From Halanaerobiales bacterium (GTDB lineage Bacteria; Bacillota; Halanaerobiia; Halanaerobiales; Halanaerobiaceae), in assembly GCA_016278485.1 (NCBI GenBank), contig JADQBT010000013.1:1-64000 (forward strand): a stretch of DNA of 64,000 nucleotides, in the 5' to 3' direction. Position numbers and translations under genes: made by a program. Positions 36,466 to 45,568 of this stretch are shown here, one piece after another. Every line of letters starts with the position of its first letter. Positions within the stretch are counted from its first letter, which is position 1. A model generated the notes under the pieces. It had not been told where the DNA came from. It ran no database searches and saw only the letters and a list, made by a program, of their open reading frames with translations.

Positions 36466-37302
36466 TTAAACAAAAATATTTTTTTCCTTGAATTCAAGAT
36501 TAGGCAATCCTAAAAACTTACTACCTTCTTCTAAAAATTGTTGCGAGATGCGACTAATATCACTGACTAAAAACTGCTGGCCACTTATTTTATTCTGTTG
36601 ATTTTTAGCTTTTTTAAGCATTTTTCTTTCTTCTAAAGTTGACCTTACTTCCCTTGCCATCTCTACGGCTGGATTAACTAGTTGCACCTGTTCTCCCATA
36701 ACTTTCTGCAGGACTGGAATCAGATAAGGAAAATGGGTACAGCCTAAGATTAAAACATCAACTTCCACATCAATCAATCCATCTAGATATTTATGTGCAT
36801 AGTTTTCTACTTCCTGCCCCGTGAATTTACCAGCTTCCACCAATTCTACAAACTCAGGACAGGCTGCTGAGAAGACTTCTAGCGAATGGTCATCTGCCAT
36901 CAAGGAACGCTGATAAGCCTGACTATTAATTGTTCCTTCTGTACCTATTACACCAATCTTTTTGTTTTTTGTAATCTGTCTGGCCCGTCTCGTTGCAGCA
37001 TCAATCATCCCGAAAATTGGAATCTGATACCGTTTTTGAACCATTTTTAAGGCGGCTGAAGTCGCTGTATTACAGGCAAGCACTACTGCTTTAACCTTTT
37101 TTTCAATTATAAAATAATCAATAATATTTATCACAAATTCTCTTACTTCTGATAAAAGCCTAGGTCCATACGGTAGATGTAATGTATCACCATAATATAC
37201 TATCTCTTCTTCAGGTAGATAATTAAAAATTTCCCGGGCCACTGTCAACCCACCTACGCCCGAATCCAGTAAACCTATTGGCCCATTATGATTAACCATC
37301 AA
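36466..37302 (-). CDS. murI: Glutamate racemase
   Basis: A 278-residue racemase supplying D-glutamate for peptidoglycan. The two catalytic cysteines are in [12 protein letters not shown] and LGCTHFPYL, and the start [17 protein letters not shown] is typical. It is the first gene of the glutamate mutase cluster. Co-transcription of a wall-precursor enzyme with glutamate fermentation genes is odd at first sight, but both use the glutamate pool. Confidence 0.95.
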   Translation of the reverse strand: MMVNHNGPIGLLDSGVGGLTVAREIFNYLPEEEIVYYGDTLHLPYGPRLLSEVREFVINIIDYFIIEKKVKAVVLACNTATSAALKMVQKRYQIPIFGMIDAATRRARQITKNKKIGVIGTEGTINSQAYQRSLMADDHSLEVFSAACPEFVELVEAGKFTGQEVENYAHKYLDGLIDVEVDVLILGCTHFPYLIPVLQKVMGEQVQLVNPAVEMAREVRSTLEERKMLKKAKNQQNKISGQQFLVSDISRISQQFLEEGSKFLGLPNLEFKEKNIFV

Positions 37303-37403
37303 GCTGTCACTCCTGACTATAAGATTAATTTGAGCTCAAGTAACCTCAATCCGACTGACTATTATTATAGTTAATTATCCTTTGTTCTGCAAGTTATTTA
37401 TAT

Positions 37404-37430
37404 AAAAAAATCGCCTGTATAAACAGACGA
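37404..37430 (-). terminator. Terminator after the GerM-like gene
   Basis: Minus strand: TCGTCTGT-TTAT-ACAGGCGA stem followed by seven T, 14 bases after the GerM-like stop. It separates the wall operon from murI. Confidence 0.85.
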
Positions 37431-37443
37431 GCTTTTTACGTTA

Positions 37444-37938
37444 CTATTTTACTATTTCTTGATTAAATTCAAAACTATCATCTAGTCCCATATGACCAGC
37501 TAATGTCTCTCTTGTCTCACCAGCAATAGTGATTTTTACTTCTTCTATCTCTGAAAACTGAGTTAAGGTGTTTACAATAGAAAAAATGGTAATTAATTCT
37601 CCCGAACTTCCTCCCCAATGTTTTTCGATCAATGCTTCATTAAAGTCAACAGTGGCTAATTTTCCATCTAAACTAACACTATTTACCACAACTCCATCTG
37701 GCACAGTTTTCCTTAGTTCACTATTTTCTGGACCAACTAACAATTCTTTTATTGTATTTAAATATAGTTGATCCTTTTCGACTAACCTATTTTCAGGCAC
37801 AAGATACATAGCATCAGGTGTTGCAAAGTATAATTTGCTTTCTACTAGTTGATTATTTTGCCTAATCTGATATAAACCTACTAATAGTAAAATTACGGCT
37901 ATGATTAACAGCAGATATACATACTTTCTATTTTTCAT
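37444..37938 (-). CDS. GerMN-domain lipoprotein-like/membrane protein
   Basis: A 164-residue protein with an N-terminal membrane anchor (YVYLLLIIAVILLLVGLYQI) and a GerMN domain (VESKLYFATPDAMYLVPE, TIKELLVGPENSELRKTVPDG, TQFSEIEEVKITIAGE). GerM-type domains occur in germination and envelope proteins. It overlaps the amidase gene by one base, so the pair likely acts together on the wall rather than in germination. Confidence 0.8.
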   Translation of the reverse strand: MKNRKYVYLLLIIAVILLLVGLYQIRQNNQLVESKLYFATPDAMYLVPENRLVEKDQLYLNTIKELLVGPENSELRKTVPDGVVVNSVSLDGKLATVDFNEALIEKHWGGSSGELITIFSIVNTLTQFSEIEEVKITIAGETRETLAGHMGLDDSFEFNQEIVK

Positions 37939-40187
37939 TACTCCGCCACCTCCAGTTGCAAATACCGCAAAATAGCTTCATTAACTGCAGCTGCAACTTT
38001 TTCCTGGAAAGTTGACTGGCCAAGCAAGACTTCCTCATGTGGATTAGAGATAAAAGCAATTTCTAATAAAGCAGCTGGCATCCGTGTATATTTCACCACA
38101 TAAAAGCTTTCTTCCTTAATTCCCCGGTCAGCAAGCTTAACTTTTTCAGTCATTTCCTCTTGGATAAGTTGGGCAATCTTCTTACTTGCAGCAGCATTTG
38201 TGTTCGTATCACTATAATATGTTTCAGTACCAGAAGATATGTTATTATTAAATGAATTAGCATGAATACTAATAAATAATTTTGCGGGCAGACTATTGGC
38301 AAGCCTAACTCTTTGTTTAAGCGAAATAAATTTATCGCTGCTACGTGTCAAGACTACCTTTTGTCCCGCTTCTTTTAATTTTTGAGCCACTCGCAGAGCT
38401 ACTTCCAAATTTACATCCTTTTCTTCTAAACCATTTTGGCCGATCGCACCTGGATCAAAACCACCATGTCCTGCATCAATAACAATGATATCACCTTGTT
38501 TAGGTAGTGCAATTTTTTCTTCTTTTGGCAAGTGGATATTAATTTTTTTTGTAGCAGGATCAGTCTTAACTTCATAACCATTAAATTCTTTTAACTCAAA
38601 AACAAGTCTAACCAGTTCCTTACCTTCTAATTCATAACGACTTGTGCGAATATCTTGAATCAAACCTTTAGGTTCAGGTAAAACTAAGTTTTCAGTATTA
38701 TCAACTGCCCCTTCAATATCAACAACTATCCGGTGGGGATAGGAAAATTTCTTAATCTCATAATCTACTCCACCTGTCAGCAGAATATTAATATCTTGAT
38801 AATCAGGACTTTCCACCAGATTTATGGCAGAGAATTTATTTTTTAGTTCGATTAGATAACGATAACCTTGCTCTATTTTTTCTTCCCGCCAACCATAACC
38901 TGTCATTTCTGCCAGATCAGCTACAATCCGAATCGTCTGTTCATCAAAACGAGCGGTGCGAATTTTTCTAACTAATTGCTTGTCCAGTTCTATCTCTTCC
39001 AGAAAACTGGCCCCTCTCTCTGCGTTAAAAAGATTAATAACAAGACGCGCTGGATCCTCTAGCAAGAATAAATCTGGCACGAGTTCTGCCGTCGAATCAA
39101 ATCTAATTTGACCATTTTTATATTGCAGATTATCTACAACTGTTTCTTTAGCAGGTTTAAAGGCAATCATATCCCCAGCTTCACGTGGAATTTCTTGTAA
39201 TATATCATTATTTTTCATTTCCAGAACAATCCGTAAAGTAACTGGATCATATTTAAACTGAGAGACCCGTATATCTTTTACCCACTCATTATCAGGCAGA
39301 TTAATATCCAGTTCATTAAACATTAACGAAGGTATATCTATAACCATCCGCCGGGGGTCTTCCAGATAAAGCACCTCTGGTTTATTAATATTTCCATTTG
39401 CTTCAATCATTAACATATCATTTTTAGTCCAGGCAATATTTGTAATCTGCGGCAAAAAGGAAAGTACCAGCCGATCTTCTTCTTCACTTATACCACCATC
39501 TCTATTAAATGGAATTGGGTATTTACTGGTTATGATTAATCGAAGTAATGCACTATCTGCAATATTTTTCACTTGAAGATAAAAATTATTATTTGAAACA
39601 TTATCCGTAAACTCATTTGCAACCCGGGCTTTATCAATCTCTAAAATTATTTTATTGGGATTATCTGTTTTTACAATACGATAGGGTGGCAACTCATCAA
39701 CAATAACTTCCAGACTATTGCCATCTTCAGACCAACAAATCTCCTTAATTACTGTTTCAGGTTTAAATACATATACTTCTTTTTCTTCCCGATTGAATTC
39801 AATTAAATAACCAAAAGCTTCAATGACTCCAGCCAGTGGTAAAAAAGTATGGCCTTCATTTAGAACTAGGCCAGTCTTAGATTTTATTGCATTTTTTCTA
39901 ATCTGTATGTAGGGACTACCCACCATTAGTTTAACTACTTCACCATTGCTACCTGTTAGGCGGAGGGTTTTGATTGCTGGCTGCCATTTTAATTCAGCAT
40001 TAATTAATTTAGCAAACTGACGGGCTTTAATTAACAATTCTCCCTCTTGCTGAATTGTTTCAACCTCATCACTAATATCTTTTCCATTAAAGTATAATTT
40101 ATTATCAGCTGCCTGGACAGGCTGAGATAAGGAAAATAGACAAAATATAATAATTGTAACAACTAATAGTTTATGCCTGGCCGCCAT
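37938..40187 (-). CDS. AMIN-domain N-acetylmuramoyl-L-alanine amidase
   Basis: A 749-residue exported amidase. Domain order: signal peptide (to about residue 26), a stalk/copper-amine-oxidase-N-like domain (about 30-145), several AMIN domains (about 160-550) that target the envelope, and a C-terminal Amidase_3 domain (about 565-745). The zinc site is visible as VIDAGHGG, the EKDVNLEVA glutamate, FISIHANSF and the catalytic glutamate in ALLEIAFISN. It would cut septal or wall peptidoglycan stems. Multiple AMIN repeats are typical of diderms. Confidence 0.92.
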   Translation of the reverse strand: MAARHKLLVVTIIIFCLFSLSQPVQAADNKLYFNGKDISDEVETIQQEGELLIKARQFAKLINAELKWQPAIKTLRLTGSNGEVVKLMVGSPYIQIRKNAIKSKTGLVLNEGHTFLPLAGVIEAFGYLIEFNREEKEVYVFKPETVIKEICWSEDGNSLEVIVDELPPYRIVKTDNPNKIILEIDKARVANEFTDNVSNNNFYLQVKNIADSALLRLIITSKYPIPFNRDGGISEEEDRLVLSFLPQITNIAWTKNDMLMIEANGNINKPEVLYLEDPRRMVIDIPSLMFNELDINLPDNEWVKDIRVSQFKYDPVTLRIVLEMKNNDILQEIPREAGDMIAFKPAKETVVDNLQYKNGQIRFDSTAELVPDLFLLEDPARLVINLFNAERGASFLEEIELDKQLVRKIRTARFDEQTIRIVADLAEMTGYGWREEKIEQGYRYLIELKNKFSAINLVESPDYQDINILLTGGVDYEIKKFSYPHRIVVDIEGAVDNTENLVLPEPKGLIQDIRTSRYELEGKELVRLVFELKEFNGYEVKTDPATKKINIHLPKEEKIALPKQGDIIVIDAGHGGFDPGAIGQNGLEEKDVNLEVALRVAQKLKEAGQKVVLTRSSDKFISLKQRVRLANSLPAKLFISIHANSFNNNISSGTETYYSDTNTNAAASKKIAQLIQEEMTEKVKLADRGIKEESFYVVKYTRMPAALLEIAFISNPHEEVLLGQSTFQEKVAAAVNEAILRYLQLEVAE

Positions 40188-40217
40188 AGCAATCCTCCTT
40201 GCAAATCTCTATTTATT

Positions 40218-40673
40218 TTAAATATAAATATCTAGTAGTAAGCCTCTAATTTCATCAATTTTTTTGACAATCTCTAGTACATCTGATTGTTCCTGCATAA
40301 AAAGTTGATGCAAATCATTTAAATTTTTATCTGCTTCTTCTATTAAGGTATATGTTTTAAGATTCCCTGCTCCATCCCAACTATATGACTGTCGGGCCTG
40401 CACAAATTCTTTTTGCACTAGACGCAAAAAATCCTTCACACGTTTTTTATATTCAATCAAGTCCTTTTTATCAAGTGATTTTTTCAATTTTTTTCCCTGT
40501 TCATCAACAATATTTAATAACTTGTCTAAACGTTCTTTGATCTCTTTTTCATTGATCTCGCCAAGTTGTTTCCGAAAACTCGCAGCTGGCTTTTCCGCCT
40601 TCCCACTTTTCTTGATACTTTTTTCTCTACTACGATCAAGCCGAGACGAAAGATCATTATTATCTATTTTCAT
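40218..40673 (-). CDS. YaaR family protein (DUF327)
   Basis: A 151-residue helical, highly charged protein with the DUF327 core KRVKDFLRLVQKEFVQARQSY and the end phrase KIDEIRGLLLDIYI. The YaaR family is widespread in Firmicutes with no firm function. It is the first of a small group ending with the amidase (30 bases apart). AAAGGAGAG precedes the ATG. Confidence 0.83.
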   Translation of the reverse strand: MKIDNNDLSSRLDRSREKSIKKSGKAEKPAASFRKQLGEINEKEIKERLDKLLNIVDEQGKKLKKSLDKKDLIEYKKRVKDFLRLVQKEFVQARQSYSWDGAGNLKTYTLIEEADKNLNDLHQLFMQEQSDVLEIVKKIDEIRGLLLDIYI

Positions 40674-40761
40674 CAGTTATCTCTCCTTTCAGTTCCTAGG
40701 AGTTTATATAATAATAATTCAACAGGAAAAGCCTGATTCCTGCCTCATCTCCAATAGTTCT

Positions 40762-41040
40762 CTAATCTATGACAAAATATCCACTTTCTCGCAAACTATG
40801 TTTGGGAATATGATATTTACTACGCCCAGAAATGACTGTAATATAATCTAACCCTTGCCAGGCTAGAAAACCACCCTGTTCAAGGTTAATTATTCCCATC
40901 TCTTTTATGTATTGATTCTTTTGACAGCCTTCTGCAAGAAAATTCCAGATACCTGTTGTAAGTGCTGGATCTGGAAGATGCTGGCCTTTTTTTACCTGCA
41001 GATGATACCAACATAATAAAAGCAAAATTAATTCAAACAT
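40762..41040 (-). CDS. Hypothetical small membrane-anchored protein
   Basis: A 92-residue protein I do not recognise. The N-terminus MFELILLLLCWYHL is hydrophobic and could be an anchor; the rest is soluble with aromatic residues. An AAAGGAG site stands before the ATG. It lies between a terminator (41064-41094) and yaaR, oriented with both. Confidence 0.55.
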   Translation of the reverse strand: MFELILLLLCWYHLQVKKGQHLPDPALTTGIWNFLAEGCQKNQYIKEMGIINLEQGGFLAWQGLDYITVISGRSKYHIPKHSLRESGYFVID

Positions 41041-41063
41041 AATACTCCTTTCATTTTAAGTTG

Positions 41064-41094
41064 AAAAAGAGAGATAGTTTAAACTATCTCTCTT
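41064..41094 (-). terminator. Terminator, perfect 24-base palindrome
   Basis: GAGAGATAGTTT/AAACTATCTCTC at 41069-41092 with five T next on the minus strand; ends the transcript of the 99-residue gene to the right. Confidence 0.8.
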
Positions 41095-41109
41095 GCATCA
41101 CCAAACTTT

Positions 41110-41409
41110 TTAATCCTCAATTACTGCTGCAATTGCGTCAATTGGAATAAATACTCTTTCACCATAATTAATCAATAGAACATAATCTCTTCCTACCTGA
41201 CAGAGAGTTCCTTCGTGTTCACAACAGGAATCTAACCACCAGCCCTGGCTATTAGTTTTATTCTCACTATTTGCTTCACTTGCTCCAGCACCGCCACAAG
41301 TTACACCTTGGCCAGATTTAACAATAATAACCAGAAATTCGCCAATTAAACTTTCTAATACATCTCTAAATGAACCATTATTATTATGACCTTGCATATT
41401 TTCGCTCAA
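41110..41409 (-). CDS. Hypothetical protein, resembles small DUF2642/YuzF-like proteins
   Basis: A 99-residue soluble protein. The end VGRDYVLLINYGERVFIPIDAIAAVIED is an SH3-like strand pattern seen in small Firmicute DUF2642-type proteins, but I would not name it. It has five cysteines (VTCGG, DSCCEHEG, TLCQ), enough for metal binding or disulfides. AAAGGAGG precedes the ATG and a terminator follows, so it is a separate unit. Confidence 0.55.
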   Translation of the reverse strand: MSENMQGHNNNGSFRDVLESLIGEFLVIIVKSGQGVTCGGAGASEANSENKTNSQGWWLDSCCEHEGTLCQVGRDYVLLINYGERVFIPIDAIAAVIED

Positions 41410-41470
41410 TGAAAAGCCTCCTTTCCAATAACTGATATTAACATTATATGTTCAGGAGACTTTACTGTGA

Positions 41471-43051
41471 CTAATCGTAATCATAGATATCAGAGAATTC
41501 GATTGCCACTTTATTTATTAAATTATCAGGAGTGTACTTGCTATTTTGGTCTATTTCTGTTTTCGATAATTTACGTACAGGTAGCTTCACTGTAAATCTG
41601 CTATATTCATTTATTTTACTTTCAACCTCTAAGCTGCCACCATGCAGTTCTACCAAAGATTTCGACAATGCAAGTCCGATCCCACTTCCTTCTTGCTGAC
41701 GCCGAAATGTCTCATCAATCTGACGAAACTGTTCAAAAATAACTTCTTGATCTGTTTCTTTAATTCCAATCCCACTATCATAGACTGAAATATTAACTGT
41801 GCCATCACCTTGATAGAGCCGAACCTCTATCTTATCTCCTACACTAGTAAACTTGACAGAATTTGAAATTAAATTTAAAATTATCCTCTCCAGATTAAAT
41901 GGGTCACAGGCAATAACTAGACTGGAAAGTTCATTTTTAAAAACAAACTCTCTCTTTTTTTCTTCCATAAGCTCATCGACTGAATCAATAATTTTAGTCA
42001 ATACTTCGCTAATATCATAATTATTTAAATGAAGTTGAAAAGTATCAACATCTATCAAGGTAATATCTATTAAATTATTAACTAATCTCAATAAGCGAAA
42101 AGTATTTTGTAAAATTAAATGATGATAATGAAAGAGTTTCTCTTCATCTTTTAACGCCGGCGTTCCCTGTAAATAATATTTAAAAACTTGCAAGGTGGAT
42201 AAAATCAAATTCAAAGGTGTCTTTAGCTCATGAGAAATATTTGCAAAAAACTTCGTCCGTAATTCACTATATTTTAATTCTTCTCTCTGCTTTTTTATTT
42301 CTTCTTGTATTTCTAATTTTGCTGTTATATCTTGCGCTATCGAGATAATCTCTATCACTTCACCGCGCTGATTCTGAATTATCGCATTATTCCACTCAAC
42401 GGTTTTCTGCTTACCATCTTTGCATAGATTTTGATTAATATTATGTACCGACTGACCTTGAAACATCTTTTCTGTTATCTTTGCTATTTCCGGATAAATC
42501 GAATCAGGAATAATTATATTGAAATTCTTGCCAATAACTTCTTCTTTGCGCCAACCAAACATCTCTTCTGCTGCTTCATTCCAGTCAATAATATTAGTCA
42601 TATTGTCTGAAACAACAAATGCTAAAGGCGCTTGGTCAAAGATCGCTTGATATCTTTCCTTACTTCTTTTTAATGTTTTTTCAGACCGGCGTTCTTCTGT
42701 GACATCTTCAGCCGTACAGAGCAGATAATCAACTTCACCGTGCTGATCTAATTTTGGTTTTACTTTAATTCTAAGAATTTTTTCTGAACCGTCTTCTAAT
42801 ATAAACGGCCAATAATATTCACTCTTAACACCAAGCATAAATAACTTTTGATTTACCGCAATTAACTCTTCAATTTTTTCTGTGCGAATTACATCTTTTA
42901 ATTTAGCATTACTAATATCTTCATCTTTTCCTAAAAATTTTTGAAATTTTGTATTAACTAAGCCCAACTGATCTGGTGCATTTAAATGCCAAAGATATGC
43001 ATCTAAATGATCAATCATAAATTTATAATCTTCAGTAAATCTTGCAGCCAT
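41471..43051 (-). CDS. PAS-domain sensor histidine kinase
   Basis: A 526-residue soluble kinase with no membrane segment: a first PAS-like domain (about 1-115), a second PAS domain (YQAIFDQAPLAFVVSDNMTN, about 130-240), HisKA with the phospho-histidine in FFANISHELKTPLNLI (near 276), and an HATPase with NLISNSVKF, DSGIGI and GSGIGLALSKSL. It is 14 bases after an ABC exporter ATPase gene, and no response regulator is adjacent, so the partner is elsewhere. Confidence 0.9.
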   Translation of the reverse strand: MAARFTEDYKFMIDHLDAYLWHLNAPDQLGLVNTKFQKFLGKDEDISNAKLKDVIRTEKIEELIAVNQKLFMLGVKSEYYWPFILEDGSEKILRIKVKPKLDQHGEVDYLLCTAEDVTEERRSEKTLKRSKERYQAIFDQAPLAFVVSDNMTNIIDWNEAAEEMFGWRKEEVIGKNFNIIIPDSIYPEIAKITEKMFQGQSVHNINQNLCKDGKQKTVEWNNAIIQNQRGEVIEIISIAQDITAKLEIQEEIKKQREELKYSELRTKFFANISHELKTPLNLILSTLQVFKYYLQGTPALKDEEKLFHYHHLILQNTFRLLRLVNNLIDITLIDVDTFQLHLNNYDISEVLTKIIDSVDELMEEKKREFVFKNELSSLVIACDPFNLERIILNLISNSVKFTSVGDKIEVRLYQGDGTVNISVYDSGIGIKETDQEVIFEQFRQIDETFRRQQEGSGIGLALSKSLVELHGGSLEVESKINEYSRFTVKLPVRKLSKTEIDQNSKYTPDNLINKVAIEFSDIYDYD

Positions 43052-43065
43052 ATTTTCTCCTCTCT

Positions 43066-43806
43066 TTAATCTGGTCTGTTGATTATTCTGAAAACATCCT
43101 GTAAAGTAATCTCTTCCCTATTATCTAATTGATATTTTCGCTTGAAGTTCTCCGGTCGGTCCAGCCCAGCAATCTTTCCTTCACTGACAAAGGCCACCCG
43201 ATCACAAAGTCTATCTGCTTCTTCTAGGTAATGAGTACTCAAAATAACTGTTTTACCTGCTTGCTGATAGTCAGTCACTGCTGCACGGATAATATCAGCT
43301 GAAATTGGATCTAAGCCACCTGTTGGTTCATCCATAATTAATAATTCTGGTTTATGTAAAAGTGCACGACAGATGAGCAGTCTTTTTTTCATGCCTTTTG
43401 AATATTTACCGACAGCGCGCCCAGCGGCATCCTGCAACTTATATTCAGTCAGTAAATATTCGATCCGCTCTCTTTTAACACCATATAGATTAGCAAAAAA
43501 AACAAGGTTATCTCTGCCTGATAATCTTTTATAAAGATTACTCTCTTCAAATACCAGACCAATTCGGTTACGTAAACCAGCTGGGTATTTACCATTTATC
43601 TCTCTGCCTAATATTTTAACTTGCCCTGAACTAGCAGAAATAAGACCTGTTATAATATTGATAGTTGTCGTCTTCCCAGCCCCATTTGGACCTAACAAAC
43701 CGAAAACTTCACCTTTTTTCACCGAAAAACTTATTCCCTGTAGAGCAGCATGTCCTCCATAATGTTTTTTTAAGTCAACAATCTCAACTGTATTTCGCTC
43801 ACTCAT
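43066..43806 (-). CDS. ABC-2 type exporter ATPase (NatA-like)
   Basis: A 246-residue ABC ATPase: Walker A GPNGAGKTT, signature YSKGMKKRLLICRALL, Walker B LLIMDEPTGGLDP and switch histidine in STHYLEEADRL. It belongs to the NatA/YhaQ-type exporters with a detached permease (44311-45366). It overlaps the previous gene by four bases (ATGA). Cargo unknown; Na+ or drug efflux are the usual roles. Confidence 0.9.
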   Translation of the reverse strand: MSERNTVEIVDLKKHYGGHAALQGISFSVKKGEVFGLLGPNGAGKTTTINIITGLISASSGQVKILGREINGKYPAGLRNRIGLVFEESNLYKRLSGRDNLVFFANLYGVKRERIEYLLTEYKLQDAAGRAVGKYSKGMKKRLLICRALLHKPELLIMDEPTGGLDPISADIIRAAVTDYQQAGKTVILSTHYLEEADRLCDRVAFVSEGKIAGLDRPENFKRKYQLDNREEITLQDVFRIINRPD

Positions 43807-44321
43807 GAATTAGCTCCTTTATTTAATACAGGTTCTGGGTCCCAGAGGAGTCTATAACTACCTGGCTTATTTTCTAATACACTAACTACTTTAGTGATAT
43901 CTTTTTGCTGATCTTTCCCCAATCGTCTAAAGTTAAGCTGGTAATTAACTTCCACCTCATAAATTGAAACTAAATCATCACTCACTAAATATTCTTTTAA
44001 ACCTACGGCTGGCTCATCCTTTTTTATACTCTCACTTACTTTAATCTGTTGTAATTCCAGCTTATATTTTTCTTTATTCTCTAGCTGAAATTCTAGGTAA
44101 TCAGCTTCACTAATCACAGCCTGAATTCCCGGTGCCAACCAGCGATATACTTCTTCAAAATTAGCGTCTGCATAATTATGATAAATATAATTAACAAATT
44201 GAATTGAACTAGTAAATTCTTCTGGTTCTGGAACTGTCTCAGCAACACCCCCTACTGTAAAAATAAGCAATAATAATCCGATTGATAATGTTTTAATAAT
44301 TATCAACTTACTAATTCTCAT
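43803..44321 (-). CDS. Hypothetical exported protein in ABC exporter operon
   Basis: A 172-residue protein: signal peptide (LIIIKTLSIGLLLLIFTVGGVA) and an extracytoplasmic domain with a cystatin/NTF2-like look (FVNYIYHNYADANFEEVYRWL). No family recognised. The ATG at 44321 overlaps the permease stop by 11 bases and its end overlaps the ATPase start by four, so it is an integral member of the exporter operon, maybe a periplasmic accessory. Confidence 0.65.
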   Translation of the reverse strand: MRISKLIIIKTLSIGLLLLIFTVGGVAETVPEPEEFTSSIQFVNYIYHNYADANFEEVYRWLAPGIQAVISEADYLEFQLENKEKYKLELQQIKVSESIKKDEPAVGLKEYLVSDDLVSIYEVEVNYQLNFRRLGKDQQKDITKVVSVLENKPGSYRLLWDPEPVLNKGANS

Positions 44322-45366
44322 AACCAAGAGTATCAACCTTCCGTAAAAAGAAAATTAAAAATATAAATAAGAGCAATGCAATACTAAACAAAATTCCCGC
44401 TTCCAACAATATACCTTTGACACCGGCCTTATAGACAAGATTTTGCTTTAAGCCCTCGTGTAAATAATAAGTAGGAAAAAACCGGGCTATTTTTCTGGTA
44501 AAATTTGAAACATCAGCAATCAAAGCAGGAAAAATTATAGGAAAATAAATAATGGTAGCAAGTGAACGAGCAGAGGCCTGCGTATTTGTAAATAAACCAA
44601 TCAATAAGCCTAACATGGTAAAACAAAATCCTCCGCTTAATACTAAAATTAGATTAGCCAGAATTTGATCTATGCTCCCTGTAAATGCCTGATTCAAAAA
44701 ACCCATTAATGTTGAAGCAATTACTGATAGAAAAACACCCAATACAGCCTTGCCTGCCAATAACTCGCCTGGCCGGGCTGGAGTCATCACTATTGCTGCC
44801 ATTGTGTTGTTGTCTTTTTCTTCTGCAAATGAGCCTGAAACAATCATGACCCCAATCATGGTTAGAGTAACAGTTAACCAGATAGGTAAAAGGGAGCTTC
44901 TAACTTCTGTATTACTTACAGAAACAAAATTCAATTCTGGACCCGCTTCTATGCCATGATAATCATATAAGATCATCTTCACATTTTCACGTAACAAAAA
45001 GAAACTAACAGTATTACGCGCATCTAGCAAAACCCGATATCTTCTCGATAAATGCTCAGCTTGCTCGTCAACCTCAATCAGTCCATCAACATTACCGTCT
45101 TGCAGAGCTTTTTTGCCTAACTGTGAATTATTAAAATCCTCTACATAGATATTCTGATATTGTTGACTAATAAAACTAGCCAATTCACCATCTGCCTGAC
45201 CAGTAATACCAAGCTCATATTCCTGTACAAGCTCTCTACTACTAACCAGACTAAACATTAATGATGCAATTAAAGGTAATAAAATCACCATTAAAGCAGT
45301 TCTGTTTTTAAAAGACTCTTTGATATCTTTTTTGGCAATAGCCAAAATACGATAGATGCTCTGCAT
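44311..45366 (-). CDS. ABC-2 type exporter permease (NatB-like)
   Basis: A 351-residue permease: an N-terminal helix (TALMVILLPLIASLMFSLV), a large extracytoplasmic loop (about residues 45-170), then five or more helices with EEKDNNTMAAIVMTPARPGELLAGK, the ABC-2 coupling region, and a last helix LLFIFLIFFLRK. First gene of the four-gene exporter/sensor-kinase operon. Confidence 0.88.
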   Translation of the reverse strand: MQSIYRILAIAKKDIKESFKNRTALMVILLPLIASLMFSLVSSRELVQEYELGITGQADGELASFISQQYQNIYVEDFNNSQLGKKALQDGNVDGLIEVDEQAEHLSRRYRVLLDARNTVSFFLLRENVKMILYDYHGIEAGPELNFVSVSNTEVRSSLLPIWLTVTLTMIGVMIVSGSFAEEKDNNTMAAIVMTPARPGELLAGKAVLGVFLSVIASTLMGFLNQAFTGSIDQILANLILVLSGGFCFTMLGLLIGLFTNTQASARSLATIIYFPIIFPALIADVSNFTRKIARFFPTYYLHEGLKQNLVYKAGVKGILLEAGILFSIALLLFIFLIFFLRKVDTLGYEN

Positions 45367-45424
45367 AAGATACTCATTCCCTTACTAATATTCTAACATA
45401 AAGAATCAAAAAAAAAATAAAAAT

Positions 45425-45455
45425 GAGGGGAAAAATCTCCCCTCTTTTTATTTAA
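45425..45455 (-). terminator. Terminator after 23-residue peptide gene
   Basis: GAGGGG/CCCCTC stem with a purine-rich loop; T-rich on both flanks, with a long T tract on the minus side. Confidence 0.75.
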
Positions 45456-45466
45456 ATCATAAAAAT

Positions 45467-45538
45467 CTATGGAGTAACACTATTTAGATAATTAACAATC
45501 GCCCAAACAACCACTACTAATCCAACAATTTCTAACAT
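45467..45538 (-). CDS. 23-residue hydrophobic peptide
   Basis: A tiny frame with an excellent AAAGGAGG 8 bases before its ATG and a terminator right after: MLEIVGLVVVVWAIVNYLN, then SVTP. It would make one membrane helix with an acidic residue near the N-terminus. The ribosome site and the terminator support expression; no function or family can be given. It lies downstream of the BsuPI-domain gene and could share its message. Confidence 0.55.
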   Translation of the reverse strand: MLEIVGLVVVVWAIVNYLNSVTP

Positions 45539-45568
45539 ATGTAAAACCTCCTTTCCTATTGGTGGTCT

